Part shown: positions 7,939 to 16,768 of the stretch, piece after piece
Position numbering within the stretch: the first letter of the stretch is position 1
Layout of the letters: every line of letters starts with the position of its first letter
Assembly: GCF_013204885.1 (NCBI RefSeq)
Contig: NZ_JABMKX010000018.1
Location: 62,001-126,000 of the forward strand
Reading direction: 5' to 3'
Source of the DNA: Paenibacillus tritici
Lineage (GTDB): Bacteria; Bacillota; Bacilli; Paenibacillales; Paenibacillaceae
DNA: 64,000 nt
The notes under the pieces: model-generated
What the model saw: only the letters and a program-made list of their open reading frames with translations
The model's database searches: none
Told to the model about the DNA's origin: nothing
Translations under genes and position numbers: made by a program

Positions 7939-9207
7939 TTACCCGCCCTGCTGCCCAGCAGCATGCTTACCTGCTGTATAGCCGGTGGAGAAGGCCGCCG
8001 TAATATTATAGCCGCCGGTGTAGCCGTGAATATCCAGAATTTCACCGCAGAAATACAGCCCCGAGGTCAGCTTGGATTCCATCGTCTTAGGATCAACCTC
8101 TTTGAGTGTTACTCCCCCGCCAGTCACGAAGGCCTCCGCCAGGGAACGTGTCCCATGGACCTGAACCGGCATCCGCTTCAGCAGGGCAGCCAGCGCCCCA
8201 AGGCCTGCCTTTGGCAGATGATGGCCGGTAATCTCCCCGTCCAGCCCGCTTTTCGCCAGCAGCAACGGAATCATGCGCTCGGGCAGCAGCCCCTTAAGCG
8301 AGTTGCGGATAGCCTTCTTCGGCTCCTGGTCAAGCTTGTTCTGCAGCAGGGCCTCGGCCTCCTGCGGATGCAGATCCGGGAACAGATCGATGGACATTTC
8401 CACCGTATCGCTTCCCGACTTCTGCTGAACCTGGCGCAGGAACTGGCTGCAGCGCAGCGCGATGGGACCGGATAAGCCGAAATGGGTGAAGATCATATCT
8501 CCCCGGTGGGAGATGACCTTCTTGCCCTTGGGGTTCCAGACGGTAAGGCTTACATCACGGAGCGATAAGCCCTGCAGCTCCCCGGACTTGATCCATTCCT
8601 CCCGCGAGAGGATGGGAACCTCTGTCGGGAACAGCTCCGTGATCGTATGTCCGGCAGCGGCAGCCCAAGGGTAGCCGTCGCCGGTAGAGCCGGTCTGCGG
8701 TACGGACTTGCCCCCGGTGGCGATGATTACAGCCTTCGCACTGAAGGCCTGGCCGGACTCCAGGCGGACACCCCGGACCGCCCCTTCCTCATACAGCACC
8801 TCCCGCACCGGGCTGTCTGTCAGGATCTGGACGCCAAGACTCCGCACTTTGCCAACCAGGGCGGAGACTACGCTGGCGGCTTTGTCCGTTACAGGGAACA
8901 TCCGCCCGTTATCCTCTTCCTTCAGGGCGATCCCGAGACCCTCGAAGAACTCGATAATATCCCGGTTGTTGAAGTGGTCAAATGAGCTGTATAAAAAACG
9001 GCCGTTGCCCGGAATATGGGCGATCAGCTCCTGGGTCTCCTTAATGTTGGTGACATTGCAGCGTCCGCCGCCCGATATCCCCAGCTTGCGGCCAAGCTTG
9101 GCTCCCTTGTCTACCAGAAGTACGGAAGCGCCGTGTTCGGCTGCGGCGACGCTGGCCATCAGGCCGGAAGATCCGCCTCCGATGACGATTACATCATAGC
9201 TATTCAT
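7939..9207 (-). CDS. HI0933-family FAD-dependent oxidoreductase (BaiN/YtfP-like)
   Basis: 422 residues, the usual length of the HI0933-like flavoproteins. The N-terminal dinucleotide-binding motif is VIVIGGGSSGLMAS (glycines at residues 10-15), followed by KLGRKLGISGGGRCNVTN, which is highly diagnostic, and a C-terminal FAD-contact region GGGVTLKEVDPKTMESKLTSGLYFCGEILDIHGYTGGYN. Family members include BaiN, but for most the substrate is unknown, so I do not claim bile-acid chemistry. No obvious operon partner exists. Its 3' end nearly abuts the IS remnant (stop about 24 bp away), yet the C-terminus looks complete. Confidence 0.92.
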   Translation of the reverse strand: MNSYDVIVIGGGSSGLMASVAAAEHGASVLLVDKGAKLGRKLGISGGGRCNVTNIKETQELIAHIPGNGRFLYSSFDHFNNRDIIEFFEGLGIALKEEDNGRMFPVTDKAASVVSALVGKVRSLGVQILTDSPVREVLYEEGAVRGVRLESGQAFSAKAVIIATGGKSVPQTGSTGDGYPWAAAAGHTITELFPTEVPILSREEWIKSGELQGLSLRDVSLTVWNPKGKKVISHRGDMIFTHFGLSGPIALRCSQFLRQVQQKSGSDTVEMSIDLFPDLHPQEAEALLQNKLDQEPKKAIRNSLKGLLPERMIPLLLAKSGLDGEITGHHLPKAGLGALAALLKRMPVQVHGTRSLAEAFVTGGGVTLKEVDPKTMESKLTSGLYFCGEILDIHGYTGGYNITAAFSTGYTAGKHAAGQQGG

Positions 9208-9370
9208 CTATCTGCTCCTTTGCTTATTGCGGCACTCTGTTAACGGAATCATACCACTTCCGGACAGAATGTATCCAGGCCCGGATCAAGTATAAAGTGA
9301 TTATCGTTGTCAGGACTGCGCGGTTATGCTTTAATCTAAGTGGGAAAAGGCATCTTGTCCAATTTGAGGA

Positions 9371-11092
9371 GTGATTGCAATTATTTATGCGGTTAAGGAT
9401 ATTTTATTGCAAATATCGGCTGCTTGCATCTTCCTGCTTCTTTTTCAATGGAGGCTGGACCGGGGCCATCCTACACGCAGGAACAATAAGTTTCCGGACG
9501 ACCAGACCTTTCTGATGTTCTGCTGTGCGCTGGGCATTACACTATGCATGGCATTATCCACTACCATGTTCGGAGTGGTCTATCTCAATCTGGCCATTCT
9601 TCCTGCATATATTGGAATCTTATATGGTAATCTGCGTTCCAGTGTGTACCTGGCGCTGTACTTCTTCTTCTGTACCGCACTGTTCTCGGTGCCCTCAGGC
9701 TTGGATCATCTCCTGCTGAATTCGGGAGTGCTGCTGTATCCGCTATTGTTCGGCATGGCGGGGCCGTTCAAGCAATCTGCACTATCCGTCAAAATTGGTA
9801 TCCTGTGGGGCGCCTTGTTTCCCAGTATACTATTCATTGTCATTGTACCGAATATGCATGGCCGGAGCATCTTGAATACACCCCCCGCAGATGCCATTAT
9901 GTTTGGGTTATATTTAATAACGGCCTTAATTCTCGGCGCTCTGTTTATTCTCTATATTGACAGGGCGTGGGACAGGCTGCAGGTGAAGATCCGAATGCAG
10001 GGAATCTCCGACAAATTCCAGTGGGAATCCGAGAAGCTGCAGCAGATTACGAACGTGGTTCCGCTGAATATTATAGAGTTTGATGATAACGGATATGTGA
10101 CGGCGCTGAATGAATATATGCTGAATCTGATTCAGCGGCACTTCCCCCAGTTGACCCGGGAGATCCTCTTGTCTCAGCCGGCGCTTCCTATCTTTCGTGA
10201 GTGTATGGACCAGACGACCTTAGACCAATTAGAGGGAATTCGAGGGAACAGGCAGCGTTCCAATGCCAAGATCAGGGTTAATTCGATGACCTATCATATT
10301 TTCACTGCACCGCTTGAGCATGAATCGGGGGTGCCGGGCGGAGTAATCATGATTATTCAGGATTTGACGGAAGAGGAGAAAATGCGCAGTGAGCTTGATA
10401 ACGTCGAGCGTCTGTCGCTGGTCGGACAAATGGCTGCCGGAATTACGCATGAGATCCGTAACCCGATGGCGGTGGTACGCGGATTCCTGCAGCTGATGCG
10501 GGAGAAGAGCCCGGAGGATCTGCATTCCTATTATCATATAGTCCTGGTGGAGCTGGACCGGGCCAACAGCATTATCAATGACTTTCTGTCGCTGGCCCAG
10601 ACCCGCGTGTCGGAGAAGGAGCTGGCCCTGCTGCAAGGCATTATGGAAGAGCTTACACCGCTAATCTGGGCGGATGCCAATCTGCGCGGCCAGAGCGTTG
10701 AGCTGAAGCTTAGCCCCTCCATGCCGCCGCTGCAGCTGAACGTCAGAGAGATCAAGCAGCTGATTCTGAATCTCGCCCGCAACGGAATGGAAGCGATGGA
10801 TGCCAAGGGAGTGCTGACGCTTGCGGCCTGCGAACATGAGGATACCGTGCTGCTGATTGTCACAGATACCGGAAGCGGTATCCCAGAGAGCCAGCTCAGC
10901 CAGCTGTTCACCCCGTTCTTCACCACCAAAAGCCAGGGGACAGGTCTTGGCCTGCCGCTCTGCCTAAGTATTGCCGAACGGCATAACGGATCGATCCGCG
11001 TTGAATCGGAAGAGGGGGCCGGGACGTCGATCATCGTCACTTTTCCGGTTGAATCGAGAGCAGGGGCCGTTCGGAAGCCTGTTTACATGTAG
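9371..11092 (+). CDS. KinB-like membrane sensor histidine kinase (probable sporulation kinase)
   Basis: 573 residues if the GTG at 9371 is used. It begins with six or so hydrophobic helices (about 1-200) of the 5TMR-LYT type, then a PAS domain (about 215-335), HisKA with the phospho-acceptor H360 in ITHEIRNPMAVVRGFLQLM, and HATPase_c with N box LNLARNGMEAM, G1 DTGSGIP, F LFTPFFTTK and G2 GTGLGLPLC. HEIRNP...VRGFLQL is typical of kinases that feed the Spo0F phosphorelay, and the N-terminus resembles KinB. No response regulator is adjacent, as expected for an orphan sporulation kinase. The start is uncertain: GAGGA directly abuts the GTG, and a TTG near 9407 has AAGGA at good spacing. Confidence 0.85.
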   Translation: MIAIIYAVKDILLQISAACIFLLLFQWRLDRGHPTRRNNKFPDDQTFLMFCCALGITLCMALSTTMFGVVYLNLAILPAYIGILYGNLRSSVYLALYFFFCTALFSVPSGLDHLLLNSGVLLYPLLFGMAGPFKQSALSVKIGILWGALFPSILFIVIVPNMHGRSILNTPPADAIMFGLYLITALILGALFILYIDRAWDRLQVKIRMQGISDKFQWESEKLQQITNVVPLNIIEFDDNGYVTALNEYMLNLIQRHFPQLTREILLSQPALPIFRECMDQTTLDQLEGIRGNRQRSNAKIRVNSMTYHIFTAPLEHESGVPGGVIMIIQDLTEEEKMRSELDNVERLSLVGQMAAGITHEIRNPMAVVRGFLQLMREKSPEDLHSYYHIVLVELDRANSIINDFLSLAQTRVSEKELALLQGIMEELTPLIWADANLRGQSVELKLSPSMPPLQLNVREIKQLILNLARNGMEAMDAKGVLTLAACEHEDTVLLIVTDTGSGIPESQLSQLFTPFFTTKSQGTGLGLPLCLSIAERHNGSIRVESEEGAGTSIIVTFPVESRAGAVRKPVYM

Positions 11093-11158
11093 AGGATTCC
11101 GGCGGGGCGGGGTATAATTTAGGGCGGCGTAGTACCTTGCCGGAACAGGCCGCTTCTC

Positions 11159-11186
11159 TTGCTTTCGCAGAGTATGTATGTATAAT
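11159..11186 (+). promoter_or_regulatory. Probable sigma-A promoter of the bacilliredoxin gene
   Basis: TTGCTT and TATAAT separated by 16 bp, about 90 bp upstream of the start codon at 11274. The -10 is perfect and the -35 partial. Confidence 0.55.
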
Positions 11187-11273
11187 AAAGTTAGCAAGTA
11201 GTGCAGTAACGCGGCAGTGTTATCCGGGTTCTGACGATTATCCAATCCAAGTGGTGAAGGAGAGTGCAGAGAA

Positions 11274-11708
11274 ATGTCCATGTCTTTTAATCAATATATG
11301 AGAGATTCTATTCAACCTATGCGCGACGATCTGACAAGCATCGGATTCCAGGAGCTGTTGACTCCGGAGGAAGTTGAAGCGGCTCTTCCGGCCGCCAAGG
11401 GAACTTCACTTGTGGTCGTTAACTCCGTATGCGGCTGTGCCGCCGGACAGTGCCGTCCAGGGGTGGCCCAGGCGCTGCAGAATGAGATTCTGCCCGATCA
11501 CCTGTTCACCGTATTTGCCGGCCAGGAGAAGGAAGCTACCGCCAAAGCGCGTGAATTTTTCGCTCCATATCCGCCATCTTCCCCTTCCATCGCACTGATG
11601 AAGGACGGCGAGCTGGTTCATTTCATCGAACGTCACGGCGTAGAAGACCGTTCGGCCGCTGAGATTGCTGCGGAGCTGAAGGAAGTCTTCAATCGTGTGT
11701 GCCAGTAA
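11274..11708 (+). CDS. Bacilliredoxin, BrxA/BrxB (YphP/YqiW) family
   Basis: 144 residues, the normal length. Bacilliredoxins remove bacillithiol from S-bacillithiolated proteins in Firmicutes. The catalytic CGC motif is present at residues 53-55 (VVNSVCGCAAGQCRPG), matching BrxA/BrxB in position. A further family block is PSSPSIALMKDGELVHFIERHGVEDRS. The ATG at 11274 follows AGGAGAG by about 9 nt; an in-frame ATG two codons later is also possible. It is monocistronic, with its own promoter and a strong terminator. BrxA versus BrxB cannot be decided here. Its presence implies that the host makes bacillithiol. Confidence 0.94.
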   Translation: MSMSFNQYMRDSIQPMRDDLTSIGFQELLTPEEVEAALPAAKGTSLVVVNSVCGCAAGQCRPGVAQALQNEILPDHLFTVFAGQEKEATAKAREFFAPYPPSSPSIALMKDGELVHFIERHGVEDRSAAEIAAELKEVFNRVCQ

Positions 11709-11748
11709 TAACATGCTCAACCAGTAACAGCATCTTCAATAAGTAATG

Positions 11749-11799
11749 ATCCCGCATCAGCCATCCTTCAGCCGGAGGCTTGCTCATGCGGGATTTTTT
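11749..11799 (+). terminator. Terminator of the bacilliredoxin gene
   Basis: Perfect 9-bp stem ATCCCGCAT/ATGCGGGAT with an inner GCC/GGC extension, followed by six T. Confidence 0.9.
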
Positions 11800-11825
11800 C
11801 TAATATAAGAAACGGGGTGTGACCT

Positions 11826-12635
11826 GTGAGTCTACAAAAAGAGATTATTGCAGCATTGGGGGTCAAGCCGGTAATTGATACCGGTGCGGAGGTACGCAAG
11901 CGCGTGGATTTCCTGAAAGCATATGCGCTGCAGGCGGGTGCCAGAGGTCTGCTGATTGCGATTAGCGGGGGCATAGACAGCGCAGTGGCTGCGGGTCTGT
12001 GCAAGCAGGCAACGGACGAGCTGACTGCTGAGGAAGGCAAGGAGTATATTACACTCGGTGTATTCCAGCCTTACGGCGAGCAGGAGGATATCGAGCACAG
12101 TTATGCGGTAGCCAAGGCGTTCGGGCTGACCCATACGGTGGAGACGAATATCGAGGAAGCGGTGAACGAGATCGCCCTTGAGGTCGAGCATAGCCTGAAG
12201 GCTCTGGACCAGCACAAGCATATTACCCATCAGAACAAAGGGAATGTGAAAGCGAGAACGCGGATGGTTATGCAGTATGCGCTCGCCTTTGAGAACAATC
12301 TGCTGGTCGTCGGTACAGATCATGCCTCTGAAGCCATCACGGGATTCTATACCAAGTGGGGCGATGGGGCGGTCGATATTACCCCGCTGTCTTCCCTGAA
12401 CAAACGTCAGGTGCGGCAGCTGGCTGCGGCGCTTGGTGTTCCGGCGGACATCGTGACCAAAGCGCCAACGGCCGGCCTCTGGCCGGGCCAGACGGATGAG
12501 ACGGAGCTTGGAATCACCTATGAGGAGAACAGCGATTATCTTGAGGGGAAGACGGTCCGCCCTGAAGCGGCTGCGAAGCTGGAGAGCTATTATCGCAGAA
12601 CGGCGCATAAGCGGGGGAGTATTCCAGGGATCTAA
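11826..12635 (+). CDS. nadE: NH3-dependent NAD synthetase
   Basis: 269 residues, the size of the single-domain ammonia-dependent NadE. It makes NAD from nicotinate adenine dinucleotide, ATP and ammonia in the cytosol. The PP-loop SGGIDSA is at residues 47-53; other family blocks are QEDIEHSYAVAKAFGL, NKGNVKARTRMVMQYALA, GTDHASEAITGFYTKWGDGAVDITPL, and KAPTAGLWPGQTDETELG. The GTG start at 11826 follows GGGGTG. It lacks a nitrilase-like glutaminase domain, so it must use free ammonia. It is monocistronic, between two terminators. Confidence 0.97.
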   Translation: MSLQKEIIAALGVKPVIDTGAEVRKRVDFLKAYALQAGARGLLIAISGGIDSAVAAGLCKQATDELTAEEGKEYITLGVFQPYGEQEDIEHSYAVAKAFGLTHTVETNIEEAVNEIALEVEHSLKALDQHKHITHQNKGNVKARTRMVMQYALAFENNLLVVGTDHASEAITGFYTKWGDGAVDITPLSSLNKRQVRQLAAALGVPADIVTKAPTAGLWPGQTDETELGITYEENSDYLEGKTVRPEAAAKLESYYRRTAHKRGSIPGI

Positions 12636-12650
12636 GAGGGTTATGCCCAG

Positions 12651-12694
12651 CCGCCGGGGAGCTGCTTCTTATGCAGACGCTCCGGCGGTTTTTT
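12651..12694 (+). terminator. Terminator of nadE
   Basis: Stem CCGCCGG/CCGGCGG followed by six T; the inner loop contains a second pairing GCTGC..GCAG. Confidence 0.88.
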
Positions 12695-12732
12695 GAGAAT
12701 ATAATGTATATGGCTCAAAATACAAGGCTACG

Positions 12733-13551
12733 CTACTCCGCCAGCACCCGGGTGATGAACTGCGCACTGGCGGCAATCGCCTGTTCCAATTGCGGAGTCG
12801 TTCCGGCAAAAGGATGGACGGTGCCGAAGGTGTGATTGCCGCCCGGGATTTGTATCCATTCGATGTCCGGCCGCAGCCGGGTTAATTGGTCGGAGCCGCG
12901 CCGCAGATGCTCGCCGTCCGCACTGCCTTGAATCAGGACTACAGGGAAGCTGGCTTGTTTCATCCGTTCGATAATATTGTAACGTTCCGCCTGCTGCTCC
13001 AGATCTTCAATAATGATGGCATTCAGCGGCATTTGCTGGCCGGTCCGTCCATTGAGCACGTGGGTCTGGCCCTTGTCTCTCATCTCACGCTTCTGTTCCT
13101 CGGTGAACAGATCCAGATTGGTGGTCCCGTTCCAGGAGATGACACCGGTGATCTCTGCAGGATGATCCAATGCATAGAGCAGAGAGACCCCGCCGCCGCG
13201 GCTATGGCCTAACAGGAAGACAGGCAGGCTTCCGAACCTGTGATGCTGGCTCAGATAAGAGAGCAGGATCTCCATATCCTTGATCTCACGCTGGTAGGTA
13301 TTGCGGGCGAACTTATCAAGCTCGGTGAAATTCTGCAGATCCTCGCCGATTCCGGCGTGGGAGAAGTTGAAGCTGATCACTTCATGCTCATGGCTGAGCG
13401 CTTCTGCTGCATAGGGGAACATACCCCAATCCTTGAAGCCTTTGTAGCCGTGAGCGATGATCACAAGACTCTTGGCTTCGCCTTGAGCGGGGAAATGCGA
13501 GCAGCGAAGGACCGCATCCTCTCCTGCGGGTAATTCAAAATTACGGGGCAT
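12733..13551 (-). CDS. Alpha/beta hydrolase, serine-hydrolase type
   Basis: 272 residues with a complete alpha/beta-hydrolase triad by pattern: nucleophile S117 in LLGHSRGGG, probable acid D212 in QGSADGEHL and H240 in GGNHTFG. The oxyanion region IIAHGYKGFKDWG is near residues 31-43. No signal peptide is visible, so it is cytosolic. It resembles the dienelactone-hydrolase or YqiA-like carboxylesterase groups, but the substrate cannot be named. It is convergent with nadE and monocistronic as far as visible. Confidence 0.88.
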   Translation of the reverse strand: MPRNFELPAGEDAVLRCSHFPAQGEAKSLVIIAHGYKGFKDWGMFPYAAEALSHEHEVISFNFSHAGIGEDLQNFTELDKFARNTYQREIKDMEILLSYLSQHHRFGSLPVFLLGHSRGGGVSLLYALDHPAEITGVISWNGTTNLDLFTEEQKREMRDKGQTHVLNGRTGQQMPLNAIIIEDLEQQAERYNIIERMKQASFPVVLIQGSADGEHLRRGSDQLTRLRPDIEWIQIPGGNHTFGTVHPFAGTTPQLEQAIAASAQFITRVLAE

Positions 13552-13763
13552 AAAGTATTCTTCCTTTCTTTATGGGGAGTTACCCATAATAGACTTTAGC
13601 TTGTTTTTCTTTTAAGATAGCAGAAAGCTGGCGCTAAGACTATTATTAATATTTGGTCAAGAGCAGACAGGCTTCACTGTTACAGGAGATCTGTTGCTGA
13701 TATAGGAAGATCATATCATTAGACGCAGGGTATGGATAGAAGGTAATGTGAGAGGGTCAATGA

Positions 13764-14183
13764 ATGCAGAGCCAGGGAAGGTGTGGGAGCTTGATTTATG
13801 GAATCGGGCATGATGTGCTGGAAATTGAAAGGATTACCGAGATTGCTGATGGCAGCTTAGGCAGCCGGTTCACGCGGAGAATTCTGACCGGGCAGGAGCT
13901 GGTACTGGCCGCAGGCAAGGGCGCTAAGACAGCGGAATTCATAGCCGGACGCTTCTCGGCCAAGGAAGCGGTCGTCAAGGCGCTCGGATGCGGAATCGGC
14001 CATCTCGTGGGCTTTCAGGATATTGAGATTCTGCCGGATGCCTTGGGTAAGCCCGTAGCCACACTGTCGGCAGAGGCCTGGTCCCGGTTGCGGCTGCCGG
14101 AGCAGGAATATACGATTCATCTCACGATTACCCACACCCGCGCACTGGCCTCGGCATTCGCGGTGGTGGAGAGAACAGTGTAG
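13764..14183 (+). CDS. acpS: Holo-[acyl-carrier-protein] synthase
   Basis: AcpS transfers 4'-phosphopantetheine from CoA to acyl carrier protein. The family signatures are IYGIGHDVLEIERI (metal-binding Asp, D17 from this start) and FIAGRFSAKEAVVKALGCGIG, with C-terminal LTITHTRALASAFAVVE. The ATG at 13764 has AGAGGG 7 nt upstream, giving 139 residues. Most AcpS proteins begin at the residue equivalent to the TTG at 13791, which has GGAAGG about 9 nt upstream, so the first nine residues may be absent. The gene is followed by a dispersed repeat and then mutY. Confidence 0.95.
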   Translation: MQSQGRCGSLIYGIGHDVLEIERITEIADGSLGSRFTRRILTGQELVLAAGKGAKTAEFIAGRFSAKEAVVKALGCGIGHLVGFQDIEILPDALGKPVATLSAEAWSRLRLPEQEYTIHLTITHTRALASAFAVVERTV

Positions 14184-14214
14184 ATAAGAAGTACTAAAGA
14201 AATAAACAAAAAGC

Positions 14215-14420
14215 AAAAGAAGCGGAGGGGAAATTTGGAACTGTAGGAGCGGTAGCGTCCGCCTGAAAGCTTTCCGTAGGAAAGCTAGCTTCGGAAGCAT
14301 CAGCAGTCACCGGAGTTCTACCGCTTAATGCGGTTCAAATCAAGAAATCTGGTGATGGGCAGCGGCCGGAAGTCCAAATGTTCACCGCAGTGACGATGAA
14401 GATTCAAGTTCAAAACTTAG
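14215..14420 (+). repeat. Dispersed intergenic repeat, diverged copy of the MITE-like element at 31.3 kb
   Basis: About 200 bp align with 31355-31580. The shared core includes CTGTAGGAGCG, GCGTCCGCCTGAAAG, the perfect stem-loop AGCTTTCC-GTA-GGAAAGCT, GTCACCGG, TCTACCGCT and GCAGCGGCCGGA/ACAGCGGCCGGA. The terminal inverted repeats are not clear in this copy; only CAAGTTCAA remains at the right end. Orientation relative to copy 2 is the same. Confidence 0.8.
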
Positions 14421-14463
14421 GTGCTTTTATATAGATTATTATAGGAACGGCAAGGAGATAACG

Positions 14464-15774
14464 ATGACAACAGATGAGAAGCATGTAGAGACCCGGCAGG
14501 AAGCCAAGTTATTCTTCAGCCGGTTCCTGCTGGAATGGTATCACATCCAGAAGCGGGATTTGCCGTGGCGTCGCCACCGTAACCCGTATTACATCTGGAT
14601 CTCGGAGATTATGCTGCAGCAGACCCGTGTAGATACGGTGATTCCTTATTTCAACCGGTTCATTGAGCGGTTCCCAACGGTGGAGGCACTCGCGGATGCA
14701 CCGGAGGAAGAGGTGCTGAAATGCTGGGAGGGGCTTGGCTACTACTCGCGTGCCCGGAACCTTCAGCATGCGGCGAAGCAGGTGAAGGAGAACTACGGAG
14801 GTCAGGTGCCGGATGACCGCGATGCTGTATTTGGCCTCAAAGGCGTAGGCCCGTATACGGCGGGGGCGATCCTGAGCATCGCGTTCAACCGGCCGGAGCC
14901 AGCGGTGGATGGCAATGTGATGCGGGTATTATCCCGGTATTTCCTGATCGAGGATGACATTGCCAAGGGACCGACACGGGTGAAGATGGAGAAGCTTGCC
15001 GCCGAGCTGATTCCCGAGGGGGAGGCGGGCAGCTTCAATCAGGCGCTGATGGAGCTTGGCGCGCTGATCTGCACGCCGAAATCACCGCGCTGCCTTCCGT
15101 GCCCGGTGATGGAGCACTGCGCCGCGCGGCTGGCGGGCTGCGAGGCTTCGCTGCCCGTCAAGACCAAGGCGAAGCCGCCGCGCCCGGAGGAGCGGCTGGC
15201 TGCCCTGGTGGAGGGCCGCGGCGAGCACGCGGGCCGGGTGCTCATCCGGCAGCGACCGGCCAGCGGGCTTCTGGCCCGCATGTGGGAGCTGCCGCATTGG
15301 CCTGCGCCGCCTGCTGAGCCAGGCGGCGGGAGCGGTGCGCTGCTGCCGGAAGCGGCAGCGCTGGACCGGCTGCGCCGGTCCATGAGCCAGGCCGGGATTC
15401 ACGCCCGGCCTGAAGAACACTGGATGGCTGCGGAGCATACATTCAGCCATATTGTGTGGACCCTGCAGGTGTACCGCTGCAGGGAAGAGGCGGTGCTGCC
15501 GCTCGCAGCAGAGAGCCGCGCGGTGTACCTGGCGGCTCCTGCCGGGCGCGGCGACAGCGCAATGGCGGTGGACGCCGACGCTGCGCAAGCAGCGGCACAG
15601 CCGCAGGCAGCCGCCCTGCAGGCGGACGAGCAGCCGGCGCTGTTCGACAGCGGGGATGCCGCAGCCGATGCGGCAGACAGCGGAGCGCTGCGCTGGATCA
15701 ACCGTGAGGACATGGCGAATTACGCCTTTCCGAACGTTTTTCTCAAGCTGCTGAACAGCTATTTTGAACAATAA
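14464..15774 (+). CDS. mutY: A/G-specific adenine glycosylase
   Basis: 436 residues, longer than the usual 350-370. MutY removes adenine mispaired with 8-oxoguanine. The catalytic E48 is in SEIMLQQTRVDTVIPYF, the helix-hairpin-helix in LKGVGPYTAGAIL (124-136) and D149 in AVDGNV. The 4Fe-4S cysteines are C203, C210, C213 and C219 (spacing C-6-C-2-C-5-C). The C-terminal MutT-like 8-oxoG-sensing domain begins near 235 and is interrupted at about 355-410 by an alanine/glutamine-rich, very G+C-rich stretch. The last 25 residues (LRWINREDMANYAFPNVFLKLL) resume the normal domain. AAGGAG precedes the ATG by 6 nt. Confidence 0.95.
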   Translation: MTTDEKHVETRQEAKLFFSRFLLEWYHIQKRDLPWRRHRNPYYIWISEIMLQQTRVDTVIPYFNRFIERFPTVEALADAPEEEVLKCWEGLGYYSRARNLQHAAKQVKENYGGQVPDDRDAVFGLKGVGPYTAGAILSIAFNRPEPAVDGNVMRVLSRYFLIEDDIAKGPTRVKMEKLAAELIPEGEAGSFNQALMELGALICTPKSPRCLPCPVMEHCAARLAGCEASLPVKTKAKPPRPEERLAALVEGRGEHAGRVLIRQRPASGLLARMWELPHWPAPPAEPGGGSGALLPEAAALDRLRRSMSQAGIHARPEEHWMAAEHTFSHIVWTLQVYRCREEAVLPLAAESRAVYLAAPAGRGDSAMAVDADAAQAAAQPQAAALQADEQPALFDSGDAAADAADSGALRWINREDMANYAFPNVFLKLLNSYFEQ

Positions 15775-15820
15775 GGAGACAGGGGGGGCCCTCCCCCGGT
15801 TACCAGATGCGGAAACCAAA

Positions 15821-15863
15821 AACAGGTTCACCCCATGCCCTTACGGCAGAGGTGAACCTGTTT
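15821..15863 (-). terminator. Bidirectional terminator between mutY and sodA
   Basis: Perfect 12-bp stem AACAGGTTCACC/GGTGAACCTGTT between convergent genes, flanked by A on one side and T on the other. Confidence 0.85.
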
Positions 15864-15893
15864 GCTTAGATCATCCCTTATGGATGAACTGGC

Positions 15894-16502
15894 TTATTTC
15901 GCGCTTTCGTAACGTTTGCCGACTTCTTCCCAGTTCACTACGTTCCAGAACGCCTTGATGTAGTCAGGACGTTTGTTCTGGTAGTTCAGGTAGTAGGCAT
16001 GCTCCCATACATCGAGGCCGAGGATTGGAGTTGCGCCTTCACTGACCGGGTTATCCTGGTTAGGTGTGCTGGTAACGGCAAGCTTGCCGTCCTTCACCAC
16101 TAGCCAAGCCCAGCCGCTGCCGAAGCGTGTAGTAGCTGCAGTAGCGAAGTCTTCCTTGAATTTGTCGAAGCCGCCCAGCTCGCTGTCAATAGCAGCAGCC
16201 AGTGCGCCGGTTGGTGCGCCGCCGCCGTTCGGTCCGATAACTTCCCAGAACAAGGTGTGGTTGGCATGTCCGCCGCCATTGTTGCGGACAGCAGTGCGGA
16301 TAGCTTCCGGTACAGCGTTCAGGTCAGTCAGAAGCTCGTCGATGCTTTTGTTTTGCAATTCAGGTGCCTTTTCCAGTGCGGCGTTCAGGTTCGTCACATA
16401 AGTGTTATGGTGCCTGTCGTGGTGAATCTCCATCGTCAGAGCGTCGATGTGTGGTTCAAGAGCGTTGTTCGGATACGGAAGTGCCGGTAATTGAAATGCC
16501 AT
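15894..16502 (-). CDS. sodA: Manganese superoxide dismutase
   Basis: 202 residues from the ATG at 16502, which has AGGAGGG upstream; longer in-frame starts up to 16580 lack an RBS. It converts superoxide to H2O2 and O2. The metal ligands are complete: H27 (EIHHDRHH), H82 (HANHTLFW), D164 and H168 (LDVWEHAYY), with Y35. GGG at 76-78 and Q149 in TPNQDNP favour the Mn-type active site. No signal peptide. A second, fused SOD gene lies 4 kb away. Its upstream region is A+T-rich and faces the region of palindromes before the next gene. Confidence 0.97.
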   Translation of the reverse strand: MAFQLPALPYPNNALEPHIDALTMEIHHDRHHNTYVTNLNAALEKAPELQNKSIDELLTDLNAVPEAIRTAVRNNGGGHANHTLFWEVIGPNGGGAPTGALAAAIDSELGGFDKFKEDFATAATTRFGSGWAWLVVKDGKLAVTSTPNQDNPVSEGATPILGLDVWEHAYYLNYQNKRPDYIKAFWNVVNWEEVGKRYESAK

Positions 16503-16671
16503 GGAAAAATCCCTCCTGATTATATGTTGGTTTTGGTTATATATCCTTGAGATACTCCTATTAAAACGTATCTGGAACAATAATGCAACACTAAATAAAC
16601 ATTATTGTTTAAAAAGTATTTTCTCAAACCCAAACTCACGGAAAGTGTTAAGCCTGTGTTAAAATGATAGG

Positions 16672-16688
16672 GTCCCCTAATTAGGGAC
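16672..16688. promoter_or_regulatory. Palindrome in the sodA upstream region
   Basis: GTCCC, C, TAATTA, GGGAC forms an imperfect 17-bp palindrome about 170 bp upstream of the sodA start. It could be an operator; no regulator can be assigned. Confidence 0.35.
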
Positions 16689-16740
16689 GTTTATCCTATT
16701 GAAATCTCCTAATACATGTTAAAAATGAAACTATATTGAA

Positions 16741-16768
16741 TGAAAACGCTTCATATCAAGCGCTTTCA
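16741..16768. promoter_or_regulatory. 28-bp inverted repeat made of two cre-like half elements
   Basis: Arms TGAAAACGCTT and AAGCGCTTTCA are separated by CATATC; they are reverse complements with one mismatch. Each arm plus its inner flank resembles the CcpA cre consensus (TGWAARCGYTWNCW) with one mismatch. It lies 150 bp before the GNAT start at 16921 and 240 bp before sodA. CcpA binding is an inference. Confidence 0.45.

Noticed and set aside
15082-15831. 249-codon minus-strand frame over mutY
   Set aside because: Product of the G+C-rich 3' part of mutY; no motif.
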